Source: Aliamphritea hakodatensis
GTDB taxonomy: Bacteria; Pseudomonadota; Gammaproteobacteria; Pseudomonadales; Balneatricaceae
Reading direction: 5' to 3'
DNA: 64,000 bases
NCBI RefSeq assembly: GCF_024347195.1
Contig: NZ_AP025281.1
Span: forward strand, 4,526,001 to 4,590,000
The notes under the pieces were generated by a model, which was given only the letters and a program-made list of their open reading frames with translations, had not been told where the DNA came from and did no database searches. A program made the position numbers and the translations under genes. This document shows positions 47,201 to 52,604 of the stretch, one piece after another. Positions within the stretch are counted from its first letter, which is position 1; the number at the start of each line of letters is the position of its first letter.

Positions 47201-48499
47201 TGCCGGCAATGACACTCCCTCAGCCACAGTAAAAGTGATAACTGCGCCATCATCTGCATCCGTTGCGGTTAACTGCCCTCCGATAGCAGTAGCTCCTTCA
47301 TCCAGACTACTGACGATGTCAGCGCCAGCCACCGGAGCATCATTGGTACCGGCAATAGTAATCTTAATAAATGCTGTATCCTGCAACCCTTCGGAGTCAG
47401 TTACCCGCACCGGTATAGTGAGCTGCTGGGAATCGCCGGCACCCAGGTGATCATAAGCACCACTGGTGGCATCAAAGCTGTAATCACCGTTAGCCTGCAG
47501 AATGAAACCCACCGGTAACTGGTCAGGATCAACCGCGGTGAATGTCAGCTGATCTCCGGCATCCTGATCCTCCGCCACCATGCTGGCATTTATCACGCCC
47601 TGATCTTCAGCAACCGTAACCTCTGCAGTTTGCAATACCGGCGCTTCGTTAACATCCGTCAGATTGACTGTAATCGTTTTAGTAAACGCATTACCACTGG
47701 CGTCGGTGACGGTAATCTCAACGGGATATTCCGAACGGGTTTCAAAATCCAGAGTAACACCCGGAGCAACGACCAGCGTATTACCGCTCACTTCGAAGAT
47801 GTTTGCACCTTCACCGGTAAGGCTGAAATTAAGCTGATCAGCGCCCTGATCGTCTGTAGCCAGTATTGTCGCCACAAAATCACCGGCGACCGCACCTTCA
47901 GCAACGTCAGAGTCTGACAGGTTTATATCACTGGGAGCATTATCAATGAATGTCTGCTCACTTTGCAGCGCTTCTGCCAGGTTGTCGAAGTTAATTTCAA
48001 CCGGAATCTGGGCAGTAAAGTCGCTGTCGTTACTGGTAACCCGAATATCCACACCCAGCTGCTGACCACGGACAGGCGTTAAATCCACCAGAGTAGATAA
48101 GCGGTTACCCTGCAACGTAAACTGCGTTGAATCCAGAGAAAAACTAAAATTGCCACCGGAAACGGGCAGTTCAAGAGTAGCCAGTTCTGTCCCGGCAGGA
48201 ATCGTGCCGCCATCAGGCAGCTCAGAAAATGAATTAATGTCGGTAAAGCTAAAACCGGTAGAGGAAAACTCTGGGGAATAATCCTGCTCAGAGGAGTCAG
48301 TCAGATCTTCTTTCTGATCATCTACACGGCCCTGGAGGTTTTGCTTAAACAGCTCTTCATTATGCTGCTGTTCATCACCAAGGTACTCTTCTTCCAGATC
48401 TCTTACCCGGCGATTGTTGCCCAGGCCCTGGTTAAACAGGTCCTCGGTCGCTTTATCCCTTGCGCTTACAACACTGTCGCCTTTGCTTTCCTCAGCCAT
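32210..48499 (-). CDS. Giant type I-secreted RTX/VCBS adhesin (5,429 aa)
   Basis: One open frame of 16.3 kb. N-terminus (1-80) is acidic and charged, without a Sec signal peptide. A cadherin-like domain (~180-287) follows, then four diverged VCBS units (~288-692). Array 1 has 22 near-identical 103-residue VCBS units (~693-2958), each opening GTNDEPVAGANATANV. A non-repeat section (~2959-3410) and one diverged VCBS unit separate it from array 2, ten units (~3518-4547). One diverged unit, two lectin-like beta-sandwich modules (one with GWETDSEAIEVW and FLELND), another VCBS unit and a cadherin-like domain follow. The end has ~13 RTX calcium-binding nonapeptides (~5220-5346) and a ~80-residue type I secretion signal. 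It should be a very long calcium-stiffened surface adhesin for biofilm or host/particle binding. A divergent exporter operon lies beside it. I do not see the LapA-type retention module, nor LapD/LapG genes. Confidence 0.93.
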   Translation of the reverse strand: MAEESKGDSVVSARDKATEDLFNQGLGNNRRVRDLEEEYLGDEQQHNEELFKQNLQGRVDDQKEDLTDSSEQDYSPEFSSTGFSFTDINSFSELPDGGTIPAGTELATLELPVSGGNFSFSLDSTQFTLQGNRLSTLVDLTPVRGQQLGVDIRVTSNDSDFTAQIPVEINFDNLAEALQSEQTFIDNAPSDINLSDSDVAEGAVAGDFVATILATDDQGADQLNFSLTGEGANIFEVSGNTLVVAPGVTLDFETRSEYPVEITVTDASGNAFTKTITVNLTDVNEAPVLQTAEVTVAEDQGVINASMVAEDQDAGDQLTFTAVDPDQLPVGFILQANGDYSFDATSGAYDHLGAGDSQQLTIPVRVTDSEGLQDTAFIKITIAGTNDAPVAGADIVSSLDEGATAIGGQLTATDADDGAVITFTVAEGVSLPAGFSLGAQGEYSFDPADSAYQRLGAGDSQVITVPVTVTDEHGATDTQQIRITVKGTNDAPVAGADISAAVEEGSSAISGQLIATDADDGSILTFAVTPGADTPAGFSLDADGNYSFEPDAGAYQHLAVGDSQVLTIPVTVTDELGATDVQQIQITVAGTNDSPVADADVHSTVLEGDSVISGQLSATDVDDSAVLTFSVTDGVTVPAGFSLNTDGSYSFDPRDAAYDSMDAGDEQTLTIPVTVSDENGATTTQQIQIKVTGTNDEPVAGANATANVNEGDTAISGQLSATDADESATLTFSVTEGATVPAGFSLNTDGSYSFNPQDAAYDSMDAGDEQTLTIPVTVSDENGATATQQIQIKVTGTNDEPVAGANATANVDEGDAVISGQLSATDADDSAVLTFSVTEGATVPAGFSLNTDGSYSFNPQDAAYGSMDAGDEQTLTIPVTVSDEHGDTATQQIQIKVTGTNDEPVAGANATANVNEGDAAISGQLSATDVDDSAVLTFSVTEGATVPAGFSLNSDGSYSFDPQDAAYDSMDAGDEQTLTIPVTVSDENGATATQQIQIKVTGTNDEPVAGANATANVNEGDAAISGQLSATDADDSAVLTFSVTEGATVPAGFSLDADGTYSFDPRDAAYDSMDAGDEQTLTIPVTVSDENGATATQQIQIKVTGTNDEPVAGANATANVNEGDAAISGQLSATDADDSAVLTFSVTEGATVPAGFSLNSDGSYSFNPQDAAYDSMDAGDEQTLTIPVTVSDENGATATQQIQIKVTGTNDEPVAGANATANVNEGDAAISGQLSATDADDSAILTFSVTEGATVPAGFTLNSDGSYSFDPQDAAYDSMDAGDEQTLTIPVTVSDENGATATQQIQIKVTGTNDEPVAGANATANVNEGDAAISGQLSATDADDSAVLNFSVTEGATVPAGFTLNSDGSYSFNPQDAAYDSMDAGDEQTLTIPVTVSDENGATATQQIQIKVTGTNDEPVAGANATANVNEGDAAISGQLSATDVDDSATLTFSVTDGATVPAGFTLNADGSYSFNPQDAAYDSMDAGDEQTLTIPVTVSDEHGATAIQQIQIKVTGTNDEPVAGANATANVNEGDAAISGQLSATDADDSAVLTFSVTEGATVPAGFSLNADGSYSFDPQDAAYDGMDAGDEQTLTIPVTVSDENGATATQQIQIKVTGTNDEPVAGANATANVNEDDAAISGQLSATDADESATLTFSVTDGATVPAGFSLNTDGSYSFDPQDTAYDSMDAGDEQTLTIPVTVSDENGATATQQIQIKVTGTNDEPVAGANATANVDEGDAVISGQLSATDADDSAVLTFSVTEGATVPAGFSLNTDGSYSFNPQDAAYDSMDAGDEQTLTIPVTVSDEHGDTATQQIQIKVTGTNDEPVAGANATANVNEGDAAISGQLSATDVDDSAVLTFSVTEGATVPAGFSLDADGSYSFDPRDAAYDSMDAGDEQTLTIPVTVSDENGATATQQIQIKVTGTNDEPVAEANATANVDEGDTEITGQLSATDVDDSAVLTFSVTDGATVPAGFTLNTDGSYSFDPQDAAYDSMDAGDEQTLTIPVTVSDENGATATQQIQIKVTGTNDEPVAGANATANVNEGDAAISGQLSATDADDSAVLTFSVTEGATVPAGFTLNTDGSYSFDPQDAAYDGMDAGDEQTLTIPVTVSDENGATATQQIQIKVTGTNDAPVAGANATANVNEGDAAISGQLSATDVDDSAVLTFSVTEGATVPAGFSLNVDGSYSFDPRDAAYDSMDAGDEQTLTIPVTVSDENGATATQQIQIKVTGTNDEPVAGANATANVNEGDAAISGQLSATDVDESANLTFSVTEGTTVPAGFSLNTDGSYSFDPQDAAYDSMDAGDEQTLTIPVTVSDEHGATATQQIQIKVTGTNDEPVAGANATANVNEGDAAISGQLSATDADDSAVLTFSVTEGVTVPPGFSLNADGSYSFDPRDAAYDSMDAGDEQTLTIPVTVSDENGATATQQIQIKVTGTNDEPVAGANATANVNEGDTAISGQLSATDADDSAVLTFSVTEGATVPAGFTLNTDGSYSFNPQDAAYDSMDSGDEQTLTIPVTVSDEHGATATQQIQIKVTGTNDEPVAGANATANVNEGDAAISGQLSATDVDESANLTFSVTEGATVPAGFTLNTDGSYSFNPQDAAYDSMDAGDEQTLTIPVTVSDENGATATQQIQIKVTGTNDEPVAGANATANVNEGDAAISGQLSATDVDDSAVLTFSVTEGATVPAGFSLDADGSYSFDPQDAAYDSMDAGDEQTLTIPVTVSDESGATATQQIQIKVTGTNDEPVAGANATANVNEGDAAISGQLSATDADDSAVLTFSVTEGATVPAGFTLNTDGSYSFDPQDAAYDGMDAGDEQTLTIPVTVSDENGATATQQIQIKVTGTNDAPVAGANATANVNEGDAAISGQLSATDADDSAVLTFSVTDGATVPAGFTLNSDGSYSFDPQDAAYDSLSAGEVQTLAIPVTVTDQQGASDTQLINITVNGTNDAPVANTETISGLEDKAVVFTTSALLGNDSDADGGTLSIDSFEQPDNGTLAFDAVTNTFTFTPDDNWSGNTAFQYSVADGQGGLTNASSTIEVAGVADEPNLTVQVGQAVDGTVERTISFDNSSNDYNPEKDGFQFKNMYAHNDQGLASTGYSGTVPPEFQESDGNTFALKTLVLSSNGNPHADTNRNSESKEITFKAYDEDGNVVGTHTVTTIAQDNATSVVNFTGVPGFGDVFRVAMEFDGSGDRYINIDDVVVDVHEGNSIPLNISSSLGVDTDGSESLSGVVLSGIPADATLSAGTKNADGDWVVPQSDLDGLSVKVPSETTRFTLEASVTSTESGSGDTFVKTVTVAVNNSAPVAAEHTGAADEDGAVVSGTLSATDADNDSLSYTLVEGGQPSEGSVTINTDGSYSFDPGSDFQDLGAGQTREVSFSYQVSDGFGGSVTGVAKVIVTGTNDGPEAGPDVVFNLFEGAAPATGQLAATDVDNGSVLTFGVSEGVSAPAGFTLNADGSFIFNPQHSAYDSLDQGDVQTLTIPVTVTDDQGATDTQHIRITVTGQNDAPVAGADIVSIVDEGAAALTGQLSATDADDSAVLTFSVTEGATVPAGFSLNADGSYSFNPQNAAYDSMDAGDEQTLTIPVTVSDEHGVTATQQIQIKVTGTNDEPVAGANATANVNEGDAAIFGQLSATDVDDSAVLTFSVTEGATVPAGFSLNADGSYSFNPQDVAYDSMDAGDEQTLTIPVTVSDEDGGTATQQIQIKVTGTNDEPVAGANATANVNEGDAVISGQLSATDADDSATLTFSVTDGATVPAGFSLNADGSYSFDPQDAAYDGMDAGDEQTLTIPVTVSDEDGGSATQQIQIKVTGTNDEPVAGANATANVNEGDAAISGQLSATDVDDSAVLTFSVTEGATVPAGFSLNADGSYSFNPQDAAYDSMDAGDEQTLTIPVTVSDEDGGTATQQIQIKVTGTNDEPVAGANATANVNEGDTAISGQLSATDADDSAVLTFSVTEGATVPAGFSLNADGSYSFNPQNAAYDSMDAGDEQTLTIPVTVSDEHGATAAQQIQIKVTGTNDEPVAGANATANVNEGDAAISGQLSATDVDDSATWTFSVTDGAGIPAGFSLNSDGSYSFNPQDAAYDSLDAGDVQTLTIPVTVTDEHGATDNQQIRITVTGTNDEPVAGANATANVNEGDTAISGQLSATDVDDSAVLTFSVTEGATVPAGFSLNTDGSYSFNPQDAAYDSMDAGDEQTLTIPVTVSDEHGATTTQQIQIKVTGTNDEPVAGANATANVNEGDAAISGQLSATDVDDSATWTFSVTDGAGIPAGFSLNSDGSYSFNPQDAAYDSLDAGDVQTLTIPVTVTDEHGATDNQQIRITVTGTNDEPVAGANATANVNEGDAAISGQLSATDVDDSAVLTFSVTEGATVPAGFSLNTDGSYSFNPQDAAYDSMDAGDEQTLTIPVTVSDENGATTTQQIQIKVTGTNDEPVAGANATANVNEGDAAISGQLSATDVDDSATWTFSVTDGAGIPAGFSLNSDGSYSFNPQDAAYDSLDAGDVQTLTIPVTVTDEKGATDTQQIQIKVNGTNDAPVAGADISRNVAEDAPQLSGSFSGTDADSSASLSYTLVGSAPAGFNLSADGSYTFDPADDSYQHLAAGDSQTLTIPVTVSDEKGATDVQQLQIVLSGTNDAPVMSVVQPVSVDVPEASVATTTTLFSSTFDGSSSGFVQSVDGWETDSEAIEVWTSINGHTGDGSFLELNDDKANHFDDAEQVSRSVDTVEGATYTLDFDFAGRAGFGANVNNMQVKVNGQVIDTFSDDASGQSDHSWNDGQITFVGTGQPMEIEFVSIGEAQDYGRGMRLDNIELTQTVMDTPDATISGQLQATDIDDNSTVTFAVEEGAVLPAGFTLNTDGSYSFDPADAAYENIPDGTSQVLSIPVVASDGLGGTATQSLQITVNGTAEGAPAASVVANDDNFAEMNAAIVKTGGNISNLGDMGQGQVDGVAQSDIESRTFDFGADYAGQTVTLSFDSRVTGSWDDGSTAGITQDTFTIRVNGQQVDQRTYDSDSDSDDTWNSSHSYQVTLDSNGQAVVEFDVASTWKDEVVSVSNLQMEKAAAYATDEDTAVTLNVLGNDTGSNGNNLSISSFDNQVMMNGMVVGTVEKVVVGGLEQLKFTPNDNLDSLNAGESATLSFDYTLTGSQGGSDTATATFKVQGTDDAYVFDTSNVGTANTDTSGLNRIDGTGSKDNIKGTSSDDYILGVNGDDKLEGKDGNDVLDGGDGKDHLKGGDGDDTLYGRDGDDHIDGDDGNDYIDGGEGDDKLHGKDGNDQILGGAGDDELKGDKGDDLLLGGAGDDDIKGGDGDDVLSGGKGDDTVKGEAGNDTYVYNPFDGNDTFSGGKGGGWTDIIQLTQDGTNDPENPWTITVDGQEVEYDLAAQALELNPDTSGVVTMADGSELTFEGVEKIEW
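32464..32836 (-). repeat. RTX nonapeptide repeats coding region
   Basis: About thirteen consecutive copies of the GGxGxDxxx type, for example LDGGDGKDH, LYGRDGDDH, LLGGAGDDD, near the C-terminus of the adhesin. Such repeats bind calcium and fold after export. Boundaries are approximate. Confidence 0.9.
34859..37948 (-). repeat. VCBS tandem array 2 (10 x 309 bp)
   Basis: Ten in-frame units of exactly 309 bases (103 residues), starting at GQNDAPVAGAD and ending before GTNDAPVAGADIS. The last six units alternate between two types: SAVLTFSVTEG with SMDAGDEQ, and SATWTFSVTDGAGIP with SLDAGDVQ. This gives a 618-base higher-order period. Confidence 0.95.
39626..46423 (-). repeat. VCBS tandem array 1 (22 x 309 bp)
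   Basis: 6,798 bases, exactly 22 units of 309. The protein is almost invariant, with variation at set positions (DADD/DVDD/DADE, SLN/TLN/SLD, NPQ/DPQ/DPR, ENG/EHG). DNA differences among units are largely synonymous. A diverged unit of the same length (46424-46732) leads in. Confidence 0.95.
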
Positions 48500-48523
48500 G
48501 GTTTACTGCCTCTGGTTTTAACT

Positions 48524-48552
48524 TTTATAAAACTCAATCTGTGCACGAACAA
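48524..48552 (-). promoter_or_regulatory. Probable sigma-70 promoter of the adhesin gene
   Basis: Minus strand TTGTTC, 17 bases, TATAAA, about 25 bases ahead of the adhesin ATG, within the 209-base divergent region. Moderate match to consensus. Confidence 0.5.
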
Positions 48553-48613
48553 TACGCTGTAGAGACAATTACTTACAGCAAAAACTTCTGTAATCACTTG
48601 TGTCTCAGCAGGA

Positions 48614-48642
48614 TTAGTAGCAATATTAGTCGGCGTTATAAG
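48614..48642 (+). promoter_or_regulatory. Possible sigma-70 promoter of the exporter operon
   Basis: TTAGTA, 17 bases, TATAAG on the plus strand, 67 bases ahead of the first ABC gene. The -10 is good, the -35 weak. Confidence 0.4.
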
Positions 48643-48708
48643 AATGGAATAAAATGGGGCACACCCAGTGCTCAAACAACCTATTTTCGGAATAAATGAA
48701 CACAACTC

Positions 48709-50427
48709 ATGAGTATTAAGACGTCACATGTGTTTTCCGTAAAACGGCTCAGAACTCCCGGGACCTGGAGTCAACCCAGCGTCCTTATGTCATCGCTGGC
48801 AATCAACATTCTTGCGCTCGCACTGCCTACCGTCATCCTTCAGGTCTATGATCGTATAATACCCAATCAGGCCATCGGTACTTTTATATTCCTCATTCTG
48901 GGTATGCTTGGCGTCGTCATAATTGATACGGCACTGCGCATTTTTCGCTCTTCAATTCTCAGTTGGCACGGCGCTAAATTTGATCACCGGGAAAGCCTCA
49001 AAGCGATGAACCGGATTCTGGACGCCGATAATCAGGCATTCGAGGATAATACAGCCGGTTACTATCTCGATAAAATTCAGGCACTTGAACAGATTCAGGA
49101 GTTCTATTCCGGTCAATCAGTCCTGCTGATCATGGATCTACCTTTCGTCATCCTCTTCCTGGGGCTTATCTGGGTCATTGCCGGCCCTCTGGTTGCTATC
49201 CCTATCGCTCTGCTGGTTGTGTTCCTACTGGTAGCCTTTGTTACAGGGCGTAAACTGAGAAAAGCACTGGAAACCCGCTACACCATGGAAGACCGGCGCC
49301 AGAACTTCATCATCGAATCCCTGAAAGGCATTCACACCATTAAATCCATGGCTATGGAAGCACTGATGCTACGTCGCTATGAGAAACTTCAGCATCAATC
49401 GGCGGAAAGTGTTTATGAACTGAGCCGGGTTAACAGCATCGTACAGGGCATTGGCGCTACCTTCTCTCAACTGGCAGTGGTTATTTTTGTCGGCGTCGGC
49501 AGCCTGTTCGTTATCGAAGGCGACCTGACAGTAGGTGCGCTCGCAGCCGGCACAATGTTATCAAGCCGGGTATTGCAGCCCGGACTTAAAGCCATGGGTT
49601 TCTGGACACAGTTCCAATCACTGCAACTGGCGCTGGAAAAAGTCAACCAACTGTATGCCCTGCCCACTGAATCCAGTGGTGAGCGTAAGAACGAGCACGG
49701 CCTGAGCGGTAAAATCGAACTGCGTGAAGTCAGCTTTAAATATGCACATCAGGAACATGAGTTACTGCATGATCTGTCTCTGACAGTTGAACCGGGACAG
49801 GCCATTGGTATTACCGGCAACAACGGCACCGGCAAAAGTACGCTTATCAGTCTGTTATCGGGCTTTACACAACCCAATGAAGGCCAGATCCTGCTCGACG
49901 ATCACCCCATGCTGAATTACAACACAGAATTCCTGCGGGCTCAGATCGGGATCATGCCGCAAAAAGGCGTGTTATTTGAAGGCAGTATTCTTGAAAACAT
50001 GACCCTCTACCGTGAAGGCGAAGCCCTTGAACAGGCGCTGGAGCTCTCCAAGATTCTGGGGCTGGAAGAAATTGTCGCCCGCCTGCCCGACGGCCTTGAC
50101 ACACAAATTGGCGGCGCAGCTGTTGATACCCTGTCTGAAGGTGTGCGTCAGAAAATCATCATGGTACGTTCACTCGTCGGCCACCCTAAAATCATTCTTT
50201 TTGATGATGCCAACGCCAATTTCGATATTAAAAATGACAACCGGTTATTAAAGGTTATCGAGCAAATGAAAGGTAAACGCACCATGGTTATTGTGTCGCA
50301 CCGCCCTTCCTTCCTGAGACTCTGCGACAAACAGTACCAATTGGAGAATGGTCAGCTTGAGCCCTATATCGACCCTTATCAGGCACAAATGACTGCCCGG
50401 AAAAACCAGCAGACATCCCAGGCATGA
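48709..50427 (+). CDS. Type I secretion ABC transporter subunit A (degenerate Walker B)
   Basis: 572 residues: a transmembrane domain (~20-320) without any N-terminal peptidase-like domain, then a nucleotide-binding domain (~335-560). Family marks include LPTVILQVYDRIIPNQAIGTF. NBD motifs: Walker A GNNGTGKSTLI intact, Q-loop IMPQKGVLFEGSI, signature LSEGVRQ (near LSGGQ, with Ser and second Gly kept), Walker B ILFDDANANFD with Asp in place of the catalytic Glu, H-loop VSHRPS. It should export the adjacent RTX adhesin together with the next gene product. Stop and next start overlap as ATGA. The start has a poor ribosome-binding site. Confidence 0.9.
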   Translation: MSIKTSHVFSVKRLRTPGTWSQPSVLMSSLAINILALALPTVILQVYDRIIPNQAIGTFIFLILGMLGVVIIDTALRIFRSSILSWHGAKFDHRESLKAMNRILDADNQAFEDNTAGYYLDKIQALEQIQEFYSGQSVLLIMDLPFVILFLGLIWVIAGPLVAIPIALLVVFLLVAFVTGRKLRKALETRYTMEDRRQNFIIESLKGIHTIKSMAMEALMLRRYEKLQHQSAESVYELSRVNSIVQGIGATFSQLAVVIFVGVGSLFVIEGDLTVGALAAGTMLSSRVLQPGLKAMGFWTQFQSLQLALEKVNQLYALPTESSGERKNEHGLSGKIELREVSFKYAHQEHELLHDLSLTVEPGQAIGITGNNGTGKSTLISLLSGFTQPNEGQILLDDHPMLNYNTEFLRAQIGIMPQKGVLFEGSILENMTLYREGEALEQALELSKILGLEEIVARLPDGLDTQIGGAAVDTLSEGVRQKIIMVRSLVGHPKIILFDDANANFDIKNDNRLLKVIEQMKGKRTMVIVSHRPSFLRLCDKQYQLENGQLEPYIDPYQAQMTARKNQQTSQA

Positions 50428-52604
50428 ACCAGATGACGACGCCCCCTGTTTTTGAACGCCCGCCAATTGTCTCCGAGCGACTGGCGGAAGCGTTGCGCAC
50501 TGATAATACTGATGAATTCCACGATACATCGCCTTACGCAGCCTGTCTGCTGCCACTTTTGCGGGAACTGGGCTGGAATAACTATGCCCGGGACCTGATT
50601 GAGGCCCTGCCTCACTTTTCTGAGCAGATAGACCTGATCGACCTTCGTAATATTCTCGTCACCCTCGGTTACGACAGCTCACCGCTAAAAACCGATATCC
50701 ACTCATTACAGGACGAGCTTTATCCTGCTCTGTTTATATCCAATGGCGGCAAAGTTCTGTTACTTCAGGGTAAGCGCGATGGCCTGATTTATTATTACGA
50801 CGCCCAGACCAACCAGTACGAATCAACACCCAAACTGCGCTTAAAGGGCACTGCCTATCTGTTCACCGACAGCAATGCCAGCTACGGCAACAACCCAACA
50901 GATGTGCCGGGTGATGACTGGTTTGGCAATTTACTGCAACGCTTCCAGAAGATGATCATTCACCTGCTGGGCATGACCTTTGTTATCAATCTGGTTGCCT
51001 TGCTGGTACCTATATTTATCATGGTTATCTACGACAAGGTGATTGGTGCAAAATCAGCCGAAACCCTGCCATTCCTTATTTCAGGGGTCACCATACTGCT
51101 GATTACAGATCTGGGCTTACGCTTCCTCAGAGCCAAATTACTGGGCATTACCGCCGGCAGGCTGGACTACCTCATAGGCAATGAAACCTTTAAGCGCATG
51201 CTGTATTTGCCGCCACTCTATACAGAACGCTCCACCGTTGCCGCTCAACTATCCCGCCTGAAGCAGTTCGATTCCGTACGTGACTTTTTCACCGGCCCGA
51301 GCGCAGCCGTTGCCCTGGAACTGCCGTTCGTTGCCATGTTCCTGATCGTAATAGGTATCCTTGGCGGCCCGCTGGCGCTGATTCCACTGGGTATGGTGAT
51401 GGCATTTATTATTCTCGGCCTGATCTGGATACCGGTTATAAATACCCGCATTCTTCGCGCCGGCAAAGCCCGTACAGATAAGCAGCGCATCATTATGCAG
51501 ACCGTTGCCGGCCGCAAAGAAATCAAAGCCATTGGCGGTGAAACCGTCTGGTGGGAACGTTTCCGCGAGAACTCAGGAGAAGCCGTACTGGCGAACTATC
51601 AGACCTTCCTGTCCAACAATCTGATGAACAATCTGGCACAGGGGCTGATGACCTTCTCAGGCGTCGCTGTACTGGCCATCGGCACCATGCAGGTAATTAA
51701 CGGTGAAATTACGATCGGTGCACTGATTGCCATCATGGCACTGGTGTGGCGCGTATTGTCTCCGTTGCAAAGTGCTTTCCTGTCATTTTCCAAATTTCAG
51801 CAAGCCCTGAAAGCCATCAAACAAATCAACCAGCTCATGCGCCTGCGCAATGAAAGAAAAGGAGGCAAGTCAGGGCTGGTACTTTCGAAGCTGAAGGGCA
51901 ATATCCGCATCGACAGAGTCAGCTTCCGCTACGGCCCTGACCGGGACCCTGCTCTGCTGGGCGCATCATTTGAAGTAAAAGCCGGCGAGATGATCGCGAT
52001 TACCGGCAATACCGGCTCGGGAAAATCCACTCTGATTAAAATGATTGCCGGCATGTACGCCCCCCAGGCTGGCAGCATCAGCATGGACAACATGGATCTT
52101 CGACAACTGAATGCCATGGACCTTCGCCGCGCTGTAGCTTATGTACCCCAGCAAACACACATGTTCCATGGTTCCATTGCACAGAACATTCGCCTGAACA
52201 ACAGCCTGGCAACCGATGAAGATATCCGCGCTGCGGCCATGGAAGCTGGCGTACTGGAAGAAATTCTGGCCTTACCGCATGGCTTTGAGACCCGCCTGGG
52301 CGACACCGTTATTGACCATATGCCGCCTGGCTTCCTGCGCTCACTTTCGATGTGCCGCGCCTTTGTCAGCCCGGCTAAAATCCTGTTACTTGACGAACCG
52401 GGCGCATCACTGGATCTGGAATCGGACAACCGCTTCATAGAACAGCTCAAACGACTGAAAGGCAACCGTTCAATTGTCATGGTCAGCCACCGGCCAAGCC
52501 ATATACGCCTGGCGGACAAAGCCGTACTTATGGAGCAAGGCACCGTAATCCATATCGGCCCCCCACAAGAAGTTATTGCCCTGACGCTGGAGAAGTCGGC
52601 ATGA
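50424..52604 (+). CDS. Type I secretion ABC transporter subunit B (degenerate signature)
   Basis: 726 residues. An N-terminal ~155-residue domain (ACLLPLLRELGWNNYARDL, then LYPALFISNGGKVLLLQGKRDGLIYYYDA) resembles a C39-like domain without the catalytic Cys motif, as in exporters of uncleaved RTX proteins. A transmembrane domain (~165-460; NLVALLVPIFIMVIYDKVIGAKSAETL) and NBD (~480-720) follow. NBD motifs: Walker A GNTGSGKSTLI, Q-loop YVPQQTHMFHGSI, signature region MPPGFLRSLSM in place of LSGGQ, Walker B ILLLDEPGASLD with catalytic Glu intact, H-loop VSHRPS. It is complementary to subunit A. It overlaps both neighbours by four bases. Confidence 0.91.
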   Translation: MNQMTTPPVFERPPIVSERLAEALRTDNTDEFHDTSPYAACLLPLLRELGWNNYARDLIEALPHFSEQIDLIDLRNILVTLGYDSSPLKTDIHSLQDELYPALFISNGGKVLLLQGKRDGLIYYYDAQTNQYESTPKLRLKGTAYLFTDSNASYGNNPTDVPGDDWFGNLLQRFQKMIIHLLGMTFVINLVALLVPIFIMVIYDKVIGAKSAETLPFLISGVTILLITDLGLRFLRAKLLGITAGRLDYLIGNETFKRMLYLPPLYTERSTVAAQLSRLKQFDSVRDFFTGPSAAVALELPFVAMFLIVIGILGGPLALIPLGMVMAFIILGLIWIPVINTRILRAGKARTDKQRIIMQTVAGRKEIKAIGGETVWWERFRENSGEAVLANYQTFLSNNLMNNLAQGLMTFSGVAVLAIGTMQVINGEITIGALIAIMALVWRVLSPLQSAFLSFSKFQQALKAIKQINQLMRLRNERKGGKSGLVLSKLKGNIRIDRVSFRYGPDRDPALLGASFEVKAGEMIAITGNTGSGKSTLIKMIAGMYAPQAGSISMDNMDLRQLNAMDLRRAVAYVPQQTHMFHGSIAQNIRLNNSLATDEDIRAAAMEAGVLEEILALPHGFETRLGDTVIDHMPPGFLRSLSMCRAFVSPAKILLLDEPGASLDLESDNRFIEQLKRLKGNRSIVMVSHRPSHIRLADKAVLMEQGTVIHIGPPQEVIALTLEKSA

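Noticed and set aside
32648..47917. Many plus-strand open frames across the adhesin gene
   Set aside because: They recur with the 309-base period and are the complement of the repeat-coding strand; no ribosome-binding sites or family resemblance.
32210..48499. LapA-type adhesin with LapD/LapG periplasmic release
   Set aside because: I see neither the typical N-terminal retention module with a di-alanine cleavage site nor lapD/lapG genes in the window.
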